From a bacterium (lineage in GTDB: Bacteria > Planctomycetota > Planctomycetia > Planctomycetales > Planctomycetaceae): a stretch of 64,000 nucleotides of DNA. The notes beneath the pieces were generated by a model, which did no database searches, was not told the DNA's origin, and saw only the letters and a program-made list of their open reading frames with translations. This document shows, piece after piece, positions 19,542 to 28,695 of the stretch. The translations under genes and the position numbers were made by a program. The stretch lies in assembly GCA_016125225.1 (NCBI GenBank), contig WGME01000025.1:38110-102109 (forward strand), given 5' to 3'. Positions within the stretch are counted from its first letter, which is position 1, and each line of letters begins with the position of its first letter.

Positions 19542-20305
19542 TGCCCCGGCGATGAGCATGCGATCGCGACCCGAAATGTGGCTTTTTTGCCACCCGATTG
19601 ACCGGCGAACCTCAAAATTCCTGCTGGCATGAAGAAGTTGTCAGGTGGGGTGGCCGATTTTGGCGGCAGCACGAAGAGCCATTCTCATCCTATTGCGGTA
19701 TTTCAGGTTGCGTTGCCAATAGAGCAGCTCGGCGACTTCTAGGAACTCCCGAATGTGTTCGTATGTACACAATCAGGGTGTCTGCAACCGCGAGCTCACC
19801 TTGACGAGTCAGGCTTGTGTGTCTCTAATACTTCGTTACGGATTTTCTATTTGATCGGCCTGTGGGAACAGAACAAACGCCGATCATGGACCGATCATCC
19901 TGAAGAACGCTGGGCCGATGGGAGCAATCCTGTCGGGTTCTAAGGGGTGATCTCAGAGTGGTGTTCGGTTCTGAGCGGAAGGGAGCAATCGTTCCGCCAG
20001 TCAGTTGGACCATTTTCCGACTGTCGGGTTGTTCTGGTTGTACACGTTCCATGCAACGGACCGATATTGAGGGATATGTCAAATTCTGTGATGGGGCATC
20101 GGGGCGTCCTTCGCTCTGCGGTCCCACCCGATTCTGACATCACCTCAATCAGTGAGTGGGTTCTCGTTCTCAGATCTCCATCGTCCGGTAACGGAACTTT
20201 GGCTCGGAGTGCATCCGTCGTTCTGCTCCTGTCGGGTCGATAGACCAAGGCAGGCGGAATCGGGCGGCGCTCTCGGTCTGTGGCGAATGGCCGGGGTCAG
20301 CTAAG
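19542..20305. other. Gene-free 760-bp stretch between moxR and ketoacyl synthase
   Basis: No frame has a convincing start, length or motif; many short frames interrupt one another on both strands. A hairpin-like GCGGAA...TTCCGC lies near 19975. The place where a DUF58 gene usually stands after moxR is empty, so this could be a fully decayed gene, a long leader for the ketoacyl synthase gene, or a non-coding RNA. I cannot choose. Confidence 0.4.
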
Positions 20306-21592
20306 ATGGCTGGACACGAAATCCCGCGTGTCGTAATTACAGGTGTGGGGGTTGTTAGCCCGGTGGGTCTCGGTCACGAGGCCTTCTGGTCGAACCTCAT
20401 GGCTGGGCGCTCGGGCATTGGCCCGATCTCAACGTTCTCCGGCACCAATCTCCCGTCACGCCTCGCCGCAGAAATTCGTGACTTTCATCCTGAAAAGCAT
20501 ATTTACAATCGCAAATTCCTGAAGGTCATGTCGCGCGACATTCAATTGGGTGTCGCGGCGGCTTCGATGGCCATGAAGGATGCGGGTTTGCCGAAAGGTT
20601 ATGTCGACCCGGAACGTCTGGGGGTCGATTTTGGTGCCGGGCATATCGCTACCACCCCACAAGAACTTCTGGATGCCGCCAAAGGTTTTGCCGCCGACGC
20701 GGAAGCCAACCGCCTGTCGCGTTTCGCTGAAGAAGGCATGCGGCAGATTTGCCCGCTCTGGTTGCTGAAGCAACTTCCCAACATGCCCGCCTGCCATGTG
20801 GCGATTGAGCATGAAGCCCGCGGGCCGAACAATACCATCACCGCTTGTGAATCGTCTGCCCTGCTGGCATTGGCCGAGGCCATGCGGATCATCCAGCGCA
20901 ATGCGGCTGACGTCATGATCGTCGGGGCTTGCAGTTCGCATCTCTCACCGATGGAACTCACACGCCAGCATCTGTATGAATCACTGAGCCACGAAGACGA
21001 CCCGACCGCTGCTTGCCGCCCGTTTGACCGGTACCGCGATGGCACCGTGATTGGCGAAGGGGCCGGGGCTTACATTCTGGAAAATTATGACTACGCGGTA
21101 GCCCGTGGAGCCACTATTTATGCCGAGTTGGTCGGTGTTGGTGCCGGTTGCGATGGCATGTCGGCCGAGAATCGCAGTGAAGGCGTCGGGCTGGTCCGCT
21201 CGATTCAAGCGGCCCTGCGGCAAGCCAACGTCGATCCGCGATCGCTGAGTCATATCAATGCCCATGGCAAAGCCACTCAGCGTGATGACTGGGCCGAATC
21301 GCGTGCCTATCACAATGCCTTGGGGATGTCCGCAGAAAAGATTCCTGTGACCGCCCTGAAGAGCTACTTCGGACATTTTGATGCCGGAGCGGGGGCTGTC
21401 GAATTTGCCGCCAGCCTCTTGGCGTTACGACATGGATCGCTGCCGATTACGTTAAATTACCGTAATCCCGATCCCCTCTGTCAGCTCAACGTCGTTCATG
21501 ACGAACCGGTACGATTGTCGACGCCGTTCGCATTGAGCGTGAATCGGACCCGCATGGGCCAAAGTGCCGCGGCCATCATTCGCGCGGTCTAA
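20306..21592 (+). CDS. Beta-ketoacyl-[acyl-carrier-protein] synthase, FabF-like
   Basis: Elongating condensing enzyme of fatty-acid or polyketide synthesis. The full triad is present: nucleophilic Cys in ITACESSALLAL, His in INAHGKATQRDD and His in KSYFGHFDAGAG (the Lys preceding is also kept). Length 428 fits KAS II. Differences from housekeeping FabF are visible around the active site (ACESS for ACSSS, NAHGKATQRDD for NAHGTSTPxND), and no acp, fabD or fabG gene is adjacent, so it may be a specialised or secondary enzyme rather than the main FabF (inference). Confidence 0.9.
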   Translation: MAGHEIPRVVITGVGVVSPVGLGHEAFWSNLMAGRSGIGPISTFSGTNLPSRLAAEIRDFHPEKHIYNRKFLKVMSRDIQLGVAAASMAMKDAGLPKGYVDPERLGVDFGAGHIATTPQELLDAAKGFAADAEANRLSRFAEEGMRQICPLWLLKQLPNMPACHVAIEHEARGPNNTITACESSALLALAEAMRIIQRNAADVMIVGACSSHLSPMELTRQHLYESLSHEDDPTAACRPFDRYRDGTVIGEGAGAYILENYDYAVARGATIYAELVGVGAGCDGMSAENRSEGVGLVRSIQAALRQANVDPRSLSHINAHGKATQRDDWAESRAYHNALGMSAEKIPVTALKSYFGHFDAGAGAVEFAASLLALRHGSLPITLNYRNPDPLCQLNVVHDEPVRLSTPFALSVNRTRMGQSAAAIIRAV

Positions 21593-21752
21593 CGGCCCTC
21601 TCTGATGGGTCGCCGCTCGCGGCTACGTTGCCCCGCATGGTATGCTGTCCGGACGAAATCCCAAGAGGGACGTCGTTGCCTGGTCAACCGGAAAGCTGCG
21701 GAACCGGGTTTCCTCCGGGCAGACGAATTGCCAGTTGGTGGGAAAGGAAGTT

Positions 21753-22577
21753 GTGTCACACGATCTTGCCACAGTGCGTATCGGTTTCATCGGTGCCGGG
21801 CAAATGGCGACCGCTTTGGCCAAGGGATTTCTCAGCGCCGGTGTGTTAACGCCCGACCGCATCATCGCGGCCGATGCTTACCCCGCAGCCAGCGAGTCCT
21901 TTCAGTCGAAGACCAATGCACGGATCGCTGCAAGTAATCGCGACGTGTGCAAACAGACCGACGTGATCTTCCTGGCAGTGAAACCACAGCAGATGTCGGC
22001 CGTACTGTCCGACATTCGCATGTCGGTCGAGTCGCGACATCTGTTCGTTTCCATCGCGGCTGGCGTTCCCTTGAAACGTCTGGAAGATTCGCTGGGCAAT
22101 CATTGCCGGGCGATTCGAGTGATGCCTAACACTCCTTGCCTGGTGGGCGCCGGAGCCGCAGCCTATGCCCTCGGATCAACCGCCACGGCCGATGACAGCC
22201 AGTTGGTGCAGTCGTTGCTAAATACCGTGGGGGTGAGCGCGCAGGTCGCCGAGTCGCTGCTCGACCCGATCACCGGATTATCTGGCAGCGGTCCGGCCTT
22301 TGTGTACATGATGATCGAAGCCTTGAGCGATGGTGGAGTCCGTGCGGGTTTGCCCCGTGAACTGGCCACCAAGTTCGCCGCACAAACGGTCTTTGGTGCC
22401 GCTCGGATGGTACTGGAAACGCAACAGCATCCCGGAGTGCTGAAAGATGCCGTGACCAGTCCGGGTGGCACCACCATCGCCGGTATTCAGGCCCTGGAAA
22501 ATGCTGGCGTTCGCGGTGCACTGATGACGGCGGTGATGTCCGCCACGGAGCGTTCCCGGCAGCTTTCCCAAGGGTAG
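21753..22577 (+). CDS. proC: Pyrroline-5-carboxylate reductase
   Basis: Last step of proline synthesis: reduces pyrroline-5-carboxylate with NAD(P)H. Rossmann motif RIGFIGAGQMATALAKGF, then FLAVKPQQM, RVMPNTPCLVGAGAAAY, and the dimer/substrate region GLSGSGPAFVYMMIEAL with KDAVTSPGGTTIAGIQALE. I start at the GTG at 21753 with GGAAAGGAAG immediately upstream, giving 274 residues, the family norm; the frame runs open upstream to 21642 but that section is unlike ProC. Confidence 0.95.
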   Translation: MSHDLATVRIGFIGAGQMATALAKGFLSAGVLTPDRIIAADAYPAASESFQSKTNARIAASNRDVCKQTDVIFLAVKPQQMSAVLSDIRMSVESRHLFVSIAAGVPLKRLEDSLGNHCRAIRVMPNTPCLVGAGAAAYALGSTATADDSQLVQSLLNTVGVSAQVAESLLDPITGLSGSGPAFVYMMIEALSDGGVRAGLPRELATKFAAQTVFGAARMVLETQQHPGVLKDAVTSPGGTTIAGIQALENAGVRGALMTAVMSATERSRQLSQG

Positions 22578-22714
22578 TCTGCTAAACTCTTTGGCGATAG
22601 ATCGCCCGTCGATCCATCATCAGCTTCGCAGGCAACAGGTTCCTGGTACACGATTGATTGGCCATGTGACAGAGGGGCGTTGGCCCGTCTGGTGAGACTC
22701 AGGAAGAGTTAGGA

Positions 22715-24109
22715 ATGATGGAATCGGAATACGATCTGATTGTGATTGGAACAGGGCCGGGGGGTGAAGGGGCAGCCATGCAGGCTGTCAAGCACGGCAA
22801 AACCGTTGCTGCGATCGAACGCGATCCCCTCATCGGTGGGTCATGCACGCACCGTGGCACCATTCCCAGCAAAGCGCTGCGGTATGCCATCTTTCAGTTG
22901 ATGGAGATGAACAATAACCCGCTGTTGCGAGAGCAGGGCGTCCTCATCGATTTCACCCTGGCGCAGCTGCAGCGTCGAGCCAAGTCGGTCATTGAGCAGC
23001 AGGTGCGATTGCGTACCACCTTTTACGACCGGAACGATGTGCCGGTGTATCGAGGCACGGCTCGCTTCGTTGACGAGCATGTCGTCGAAGTCGTCAAGCC
23101 CGATGGCGGACGGGAAGTGTTACGGGGCGAGCAGATCGTCATCGCTTCTGGAGCTCGTCCGTATCGTCCGGCCGATATCGATTTCAGTCATCCGCGCATT
23201 TTTGACAGCGATACCATTCTCCGTTGCGACATCGATGTGAAATCGATCACCATCTTCGGTGCCGGTGTGATCGGTTGCGAATATGCGTCAATGTTTCGCA
23301 ATCTCGAAATCAAGGTGAACCTGGTCAATAACCGTGACCGCCTGCTCGATTTCCTGGATGAGGAAATTGTCGACGCATTGAGCTATCACCTGCGTGAACG
23401 TGGGATTCTCATTCGTCATCGCGAAGCCTTTGACCGGGTGGAAGCCCGCGATGATTGTGTGGTGGTCTATCTCAAGTCGGGCAAGCAACTCAAAACCGAT
23501 GTCTTCCTGTGGGCCGCCGGACGGACTGGAAACTCGGATGGCATGAATCTGGAAGCCACCGGCATCGCTTGCGACTCACGCGGCAACATCCCGGTCGATG
23601 AGCACTTCCGTACCAGCCAGCCCCATATCTATGCGGTGGGTGATGTCATTGGTCCCCCCGCCCTCGCCAGTGCGGCCTACTCTCAGGGGCGTTATGCGGC
23701 CAGTCACATTCTGGGCGCTCAAATGCCGCGGCCCGTGCTCGATGTCCCCACGGGCATTTACACCAGCCCGGAAATCAGCTCACTGGGCAAGACAGAGCGC
23801 GAACTGACGGAAGCCAACATTCCGTATGAAGTCGGCCATTCTCAGTTCCGCAGTCTGGCTCGCGCGCAGATTATGGGCCGTACGGTGGGCATGCTCAAGA
23901 TTTTGTTTCATCGGGAAACGCTGGAGATTCTGGGCATTCACTGCTTTGGAGCCTCGGCATCGGAAATTGTGCACATCGGTCAGGCCATCATGGCGCAACC
24001 GGCTCCGAACAATACCCTGATGTACTTCATTAATACGACATTCAATTACCCGACCATGGCCGAAGCCTACCGTGTGGCGGCCTTAAATGGTTACAACCGG
24101 CTGTTCTGA
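22715..24109 (+). CDS. sthA: Soluble pyridine nucleotide transhydrogenase
   Basis: FAD flavoprotein moving hydride between NADPH and NAD+ in the cytoplasm. N-terminal FAD motif [15 protein letters not shown], the SthA signature [17 protein letters not shown] in which the second redox Cys of dihydrolipoamide dehydrogenase is replaced by Thr-His, the NAD motif [32 protein letters not shown], and the dimerisation domain ending in [16 protein letters not shown]. At 464 residues it matches E. coli SthA. Single gene, with DUF2760 following after 60 bp. Confidence 0.94.
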   Translation: MMESEYDLIVIGTGPGGEGAAMQAVKHGKTVAAIERDPLIGGSCTHRGTIPSKALRYAIFQLMEMNNNPLLREQGVLIDFTLAQLQRRAKSVIEQQVRLRTTFYDRNDVPVYRGTARFVDEHVVEVVKPDGGREVLRGEQIVIASGARPYRPADIDFSHPRIFDSDTILRCDIDVKSITIFGAGVIGCEYASMFRNLEIKVNLVNNRDRLLDFLDEEIVDALSYHLRERGILIRHREAFDRVEARDDCVVVYLKSGKQLKTDVFLWAAGRTGNSDGMNLEATGIACDSRGNIPVDEHFRTSQPHIYAVGDVIGPPALASAAYSQGRYAASHILGAQMPRPVLDVPTGIYTSPEISSLGKTERELTEANIPYEVGHSQFRSLARAQIMGRTVGMLKILFHRETLEILGIHCFGASASEIVHIGQAIMAQPAPNNTLMYFINTTFNYPTMAEAYRVAALNGYNRLF

Positions 24110-24169
24110 TTTCGGCCTGAAATCCCGCCTCTGCATGGCAACAGCGCGCAAAACGAAGGACCAGAATTT

Positions 24170-24721
24170 ATGGGTCAGGTGACCACAGCTTTCCGAGCCT
24201 TCTTCAAGACTTTGTTCAATGCCCAGATGGCATCGGAGGTCGCCCAAGTCCTTGACGGCAAACCGGCTGTTGCGGCGCCACCGGCGATCGCGGCCCCTGA
24301 ACCCGTCAAGCCATCGGTACCAGTTGCACCGCCACCACCCATGCAGAACCCCGCTGTGACCTTGCTGGCGGCATTGCAGCGAGAGGCTCGTTTGATTGAT
24401 TTCCTGCAGGAAGACATTCAGCCCTACACCGACGAGCAGATCGGAGCCGCCGTTCGCGAAATTCACCGTGACGCGGGCAAAGTCCTCAAACGCATGTTCG
24501 GGTTGCAGGCGTTGGTCGCTGCCGAAGAAGGAGCCACGGTCGATGTGCCCGCTGGATTCGACGCCGGGCAATACCGGCTCACCGGAAAGGTCGCCAGCAG
24601 CGCACCTCAGCAGGGCACATTGCGGCATCACGGCTGGACTGCCAGCCATTGCGACCTGCCGACCTACACAGGCTCAGCCGCCGCGGCTTTAACCGTGGCT
24701 CCCGCAGAAGTCGAACTCTGA
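24170..24721 (+). CDS. DUF2760 family protein
   Basis: 183 residues: a short N-terminal helical part, an Ala/Pro-rich linker (about residues 30-60), then the domain with ALQREARLIDFLQEDIQPYT, DEQIGAAVREIHRDAGKVL and a C-terminal HHGWTASHCDLPTYT. This pattern is what I know as DUF2760, whose role is undetermined; in other bacteria it sits near chaperone-like genes. No signal peptide, so probably cytoplasmic. Downstream of sthA in the same direction. Confidence 0.85.
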   Translation: MGQVTTAFRAFFKTLFNAQMASEVAQVLDGKPAVAAPPAIAAPEPVKPSVPVAPPPPMQNPAVTLLAALQREARLIDFLQEDIQPYTDEQIGAAVREIHRDAGKVLKRMFGLQALVAAEEGATVDVPAGFDAGQYRLTGKVASSAPQQGTLRHHGWTASHCDLPTYTGSAAAALTVAPAEVEL

Positions 24722-25212
24722 CAGTAGCTGTCAAAGAGAAATCTGCTGGTTGCCCGCCGAATCCCGGCTGATATGGGCGATAGGCTATGAGCCACGCCGG
24801 CAGCTGCACTCAAGCTCGCGCCAGCTTGCCCGAGCTGCAGGGCAAGATCTATCCACCCCTCGCTCGGGACCATTTTCTACATCTGCTTGAGATGCATCAG
24901 GGCTTCCGATGTAACCTCCAGTTGAGGTGGGGTGCTACAAGCCGCGAGTAGAACCTCCGCTAAGTGATGCGAAAATTTCGCATGCGACGAGAAGAAGTCG
25001 CATTTCATTCCGATGAACGTTCCTGCTGCTAATTCTCAACGTAGATAACTAATGAGGGTTTTCTGGATCGATTGCGGGTTCAGAAAACACAGACGCCGAT
25101 TCCAGAAAAGAAACCCGTTCAAAAATCGCTACATGTCACGGCGACCAGGTGGTCGTAGTCAAATCTTGTCCCGATCCTCTCTTGTTGATGATTGCCCCAA
25201 GAAGGTTGCCTG
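24722..25212. other. Intergenic region upstream of the tad cluster
   Basis: About 490 bp without a gene, presumably the regulatory region of tadZ. It contains two abutting dyads at 24967-25003 and an inverted repeat GTTTTCTG/CAGAAAAC at 25058-25088. Composition is more A/T-rich than neighbouring genes. Confidence 0.5.
24967..25003. promoter_or_regulatory. Candidate operator: two overlapping palindromes
   Basis: ATGCGAAA-A-TTTCGCAT (24967-24983) is a perfect odd palindrome; its last bases also begin a second dyad, ATGCGAC (24982-24988) with GTCGCAT (24997-25003). The half-site ATGCGA thus occurs four times in 37 bp. The arrangement suggests cooperative binding of a dimeric regulator ahead of the tad genes. 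Regulator unknown; the LuxR-type protein at 29293 is one local candidate. Confidence 0.5.
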
Positions 25213-26430
25213 ATGTTGTCTCTGATTCTGTGCGATACTCCGGGGCAGTCAGACTTGCTACGTCAACTGTTGCAGAGACTGGGCTACGAATGCCCGCCTC
25301 AGAACATATTGAGCTTCGAACAGATCGACACGGTCTTTCAGATACCTGCAGAAGGAAAAACGGTCACTGTGGTGGTGTTGGGTAAGCATTCTTCAGCGGG
25401 TTTACGTGCGATTCATCAACTACGCCGCCAGACCAACGGCCTGATTGTCGCGATTGGTGCAAAAGACACGGAAGTGATTCTGAGTGCCGTTCATGCCGGG
25501 GCAGATGACTATGTTGACGAACTCCTCATCGATGAAGAGTTGCCTGGAACGCTCACCAGGCAGTGTGTGGCTCGGGGGATTGCAAATCCCGATGGGCAAT
25601 TGATGTTAGTGATCTCCGGCAATGGGGGAAACGGGCGGAGTCAAGTGGCGACAAATCTGTCTGTCGCTATGGCTCAGCTTCAGCAACGGAGTTGTCTGGT
25701 CGAGTTGGATATGACGGGAGGAAATTGTGCCGCCATGCTTTCATTAAAGCCGAAGCACACGATTCTGGATCTTTCCCGGCATGTCGAAAAACTTGATCGC
25801 AAGACGCTGGAGAAGACGTTGATTGCCCATGACACCGGAGTGAATCTGTTGCCGGGTCCGCAGGAAATTGTCCGGCCCGATGTGGTCTCTGGTGAATTGA
25901 TCGAACGATTAGTGCGAATCGCCCGACAGATGTTTCCGCACGTACTGGTCGACGTTCAGGATTTGTGGCAAATCGATGTTTTGAAGCAACTGGCCACGCA
26001 TCGTCCGATGTATTTGCTCGTGACGCGGCTGGATTTCAATGCGGTGTGCAACACCAGCCGAGTGTTGCAGCATCTTGACCGACTCGGAGTCGAGCGCAGT
26101 CGCATCAAGGTGATTGCGAATCGCGAAGGGGAGCCGGGTTGTGTTGCCATCCGCAAAGTCGAACAGATTCTGTCCGTGGAGATTGGCTGGCGGCTTCCCG
26201 ATGACCCGCGAACGGCACATCAGGCCATCAATAGTGGCATTCCTTATGTACTCGAAGCTCCCGCCGCTCCACTCAGTCAACAGGTCATATTGTTGGCAGA
26301 AAAGCTGACGGGAATTCGCCGCCACACACTGGAATCACACGATGAGAAAGCCCGGACGGTCGCAGGACGTGTTCGACACCACTTGCAGAATCTATGGAGT
26401 CACCGCTCGTTACGGACCCGTATGGCCTGA
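25213..26430 (+). CDS. tadZ: TadZ/CpaE-like pilus-localisation ATPase homologue
   Basis: Polar-localisation protein of Tad pilus systems: atypical receiver domain plus MinD-like domain. Residues 1-120 look like a receiver fold without the phosphorylatable Asp (VVVLGKHSS in its place; HAGADDYVDE retained). The MinD-like part begins SGNGGNGRSQVATNLSVA, a degenerate Walker A without the signature Lys residues, followed by LVELDMTGGNCAAML and HVLVDVQDLWQIDVLKQL. Start at ATG 25213, with AGAAGG seven bases upstream, gives 405 residues. It heads the cluster tadZ-(tadA remnant)-tadB-tadC. Confidence 0.85.
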   Translation: MLSLILCDTPGQSDLLRQLLQRLGYECPPQNILSFEQIDTVFQIPAEGKTVTVVVLGKHSSAGLRAIHQLRRQTNGLIVAIGAKDTEVILSAVHAGADDYVDELLIDEELPGTLTRQCVARGIANPDGQLMLVISGNGGNGRSQVATNLSVAMAQLQQRSCLVELDMTGGNCAAMLSLKPKHTILDLSRHVEKLDRKTLEKTLIAHDTGVNLLPGPQEIVRPDVVSGELIERLVRIARQMFPHVLVDVQDLWQIDVLKQLATHRPMYLLVTRLDFNAVCNTSRVLQHLDRLGVERSRIKVIANREGEPGCVAIRKVEQILSVEIGWRLPDDPRTAHQAINSGIPYVLEAPAAPLSQQVILLAEKLTGIRRHTLESHDEKARTVAGRVRHHLQNLWSHRSLRTRMA

Positions 26431-26471
26431 TTAGAATTCGTTCGTCTTTGCTTTGCATCGGAAATGGATCA

Positions 26472-26624
26472 ATGCCTGTTCTGACTGCCGCCCGCTCGAC
26501 AACGTGGAGAAAAAACGAGACGAATCCGGCTTGGTTTCTGCAATTAAAGCAGGATCTGCACAACCGGCTGATCACTGGTTTGGACCACACAACGGTCCAG
26601 ACGCTGAAGGATCTTGAGTTGTAG
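26472..26624 (+). pseudogene. Apparent N-terminal remnant of tadA/cpaF ATPase
   Basis: A 50-codon frame (the frame itself opens at 26394) ending NPAWFLQLKQDLHNRLITGLD... followed by TTVQTLKDLEL and a stop. The 'LKxxLHxRLIxxLD' pattern is what I know from the N-terminal helical region of CpaF/TadA secretion ATPases, and it sits exactly where tadA normally stands, between tadZ and tadB. Only about 50 bp separate its stop from tadB, so the remaining 350-400 residues of the ATPase are absent. It could also be a genuine small protein. Recognition is by pattern only. Confidence 0.45.
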
Positions 26625-26673
26625 CGAGCACTAGAGAAATAGATGCGGCTGACAGATTTCCTTGAGACACAAC

Positions 26674-27633
26674 ATGTCGCAGACTTTTACCTATTTGCTG
26701 ATTTTCCTGGGTGCTGCCTGTTCGGCTGCCGCAGTCGCGATGCTGATCTTTGAGCACTCGTTGCGCGAGCGGTGGAATCTGCATCAAAGGCTGGCGGCAC
26801 ATTTGTCTCCACAAACGGATGAGACCCGCAACAAACGATCACCACTATTCCGGGATTTGAAGGCACTGGAAGCACAAACCCGTCAGGGTCAACCCGGTTG
26901 GCGACGACGGCTGGAAATTCGCCTGGAGCAGTCAGGGTTGCCGATCACAGGACAAGCTGTTCTGGTGATCGCTCTTACGAGTGGAATGGCTGCCGGCGGC
27001 ATCACCTGGCTGCTGAGTGGATACCCATTGCTCGTCGCCGTGGTAACGAGTGCTGCTTTCATATCCCCATTTGTGTTTGTGGAAGCGTGTCGACGTTCGC
27101 GAACCCACCGATTGTGCCATCAACTGCCTGAGGCTTTCGATTTGATGAAAAGGGCGATGCGGGCCGGGCAATCGCTTCCAAACGCAATGCAAGTCGTTGC
27201 CAACGATATGCGTCCTCCACTGGCTGATGAATTTTCCATTTGCTGTAAACAACAGGAATTGGGCTTGCCGCTGCAAACCACGCTCGATGATCTGGCTCGA
27301 CGCACGGGACTGATGGAAGTCTATATCTTCGCTGTGGCCATGGTCGTTCAACGTGAATCCGGTGGCAACTGTCTCGAACTCTTTACGAATCTCGCGGAAC
27401 TCGTTCGCAAGCGGATTCACCTGGTCTCACGCGTCAAAGCAATGACCAGTGAAGGTCGCTTGCAGGCAATTGTTCTGGGACTGTTGCCTTTGGTAGCGTT
27501 TATTTCGATCTTCGTCATCGACCCCGAATATGCACGACCGCTAGTGGAGCGTCCACAGCTTCTGATGGCACTCGTAGCTTCAGAAATGCTGGGCATCCTC
27601 TGGATTCGACGCATTGTGAATATTGAATACTGA
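26674..27633 (+). CDS. tadB: TadB-like inner-membrane platform protein
   Basis: Type II secretion F-domain protein of the Tad pilus base. An N-terminal membrane helix, a cytoplasmic basic part, two helices around residue 90-130, the T2SSF domain (LPEAFDLMKRAMRAGQSLPNAM...ELGLPLQTTLDDLARRTG..VYIFAVAMVVQRESGGNCLELF), and C-terminal helices (AIVLGLLPLVAFISIFVI; LLMALVASEMLGILWIRRIV). 319 residues from ATG 26674; a TTG at 26662 adds four. It is followed by tadC after 72 bp. Confidence 0.9.
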   Translation: MSQTFTYLLIFLGAACSAAAVAMLIFEHSLRERWNLHQRLAAHLSPQTDETRNKRSPLFRDLKALEAQTRQGQPGWRRRLEIRLEQSGLPITGQAVLVIALTSGMAAGGITWLLSGYPLLVAVVTSAAFISPFVFVEACRRSRTHRLCHQLPEAFDLMKRAMRAGQSLPNAMQVVANDMRPPLADEFSICCKQQELGLPLQTTLDDLARRTGLMEVYIFAVAMVVQRESGGNCLELFTNLAELVRKRIHLVSRVKAMTSEGRLQAIVLGLLPLVAFISIFVIDPEYARPLVERPQLLMALVASEMLGILWIRRIVNIEY

Positions 27634-27705
27634 AGTTTGTGACCTGCCAGTGGCATTCATCTCAGATGTAGGTGTCCCCGGTCATTTTTCCGATGTCGAA
27701 AGTCC

Positions 27706-28695
27706 ATGACGATGGATCTCGTTACCTCATTAACAGCTGTGGCGACCTTTGCTGCCGTAGCAATGCTCGTTGTCGCCATGGGTCGCTGGCTGTTCGGTAT
27801 CGATAGCCGGGTCGATGACCGTCTGAATCAGTTACAAGAAAAGCTCTCAGTGATGCCGGCTGGCGAAGGTTCAATGACGAGTCGGTGGCTCTGGTTCCGG
27901 GCAACACCACGCTCGGGTATCCAACTGCGAACCAAGCATGTCGATGAATTTGGTAAACTGCAGACACGGCTGATGCACGCAGGTGTCTATTCTCCCTGGG
28001 CACTTCAGATCTATACTACGGTGAAGTTGGTGCTGATGATTACCCCCACGGTTATCTGCTTTGTACCGACGCTGCTGGGCTGGTGGAATTCGCCCGCGAT
28101 CATTTATGCGGGAGCCATTCTCAGCGGCATTGGCATGCTGTTACCTGGACTCTGGTTACAGGCTCTGAAGCGGCGAAGGCATCAAATCTTCACCTGGTCA
28201 ATGCCCGATTTCCTGGATCTGCTTGTGACCTGCCTGGAAGCCGGGATGTCAATCGAGGCGGCGTGGCAGCGCGTTGCTGATGAAGTGCAGCGAGTTCATC
28301 CATTATTGGGCGGAGAATTAAAAGCCGTTCGGACTCAAATTGAACTGGGAGCAACACCGGAAACTGCACTCCGCAGTTTTGCCGATCGATCGGATTTTGA
28401 CCCGATCCGATCGCTCAGCACTGTGGTGCAACAGTCACGCCGGTTTGGCACGGGTATGGCAGAAGCCCTGCGGCAGCACGCCAATGCGTTGAGGGTTCAG
28501 CGCGAACATGCGGCGGAAGAAAAAGCACAAAAAGCCTCTGTCCAAATCCTTATGCCCACGATGCTGCTGATCTTCCCTGCCATCTTTATCGTCCTGGCTG
28601 GACCTGCTGCCATCAAGCTCTCTGAAACATTCGCTAACCAGGATCGCAATGCCGGTTCCGCATCCCCCCGCTCTTATGAGAAGTCAGCTCGATAG
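27706..28695 (+). CDS. tadC: TadC-like inner-membrane platform protein
   Basis: Partner of TadB in the pilus assembly platform. N-terminal helix (LTAVATFAAVAMLVVAMGRWL), two further helices near residues 105-150, a T2SSF domain with MPDFLDLLVTCLEAGMSIEAAW and ELGATPETALRSFADRSD, QQSRRFGTGMAEALRQHA, the conserved AEEKAQKASVQILMP, and a last helix LLIFPAIFIVLAGPA. 329 residues, normal length. In complete systems the pilin, secretin and prepilin peptidase genes would be close; none is visible here. Confidence 0.91.
   Translation: MTMDLVTSLTAVATFAAVAMLVVAMGRWLFGIDSRVDDRLNQLQEKLSVMPAGEGSMTSRWLWFRATPRSGIQLRTKHVDEFGKLQTRLMHAGVYSPWALQIYTTVKLVLMITPTVICFVPTLLGWWNSPAIIYAGAILSGIGMLLPGLWLQALKRRRHQIFTWSMPDFLDLLVTCLEAGMSIEAAWQRVADEVQRVHPLLGGELKAVRTQIELGATPETALRSFADRSDFDPIRSLSTVVQQSRRFGTGMAEALRQHANALRVQREHAAEEKAQKASVQILMPTMLLIFPAIFIVLAGPAAIKLSETFANQDRNAGSASPRSYEKSAR

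Noticed and set aside
19570..19595. GTGGCTTTTTTGCCAC as a terminator for moxR
   Set aside because: Five-bp stem whose T-run lies in the loop, not after the stem; unlikely to terminate.
26394..26471. Possible earlier start of the tadA-like stub
   Set aside because: The segment overlaps the end of tadZ in another frame and has no similarity to CpaF; ATG 26472 preferred.
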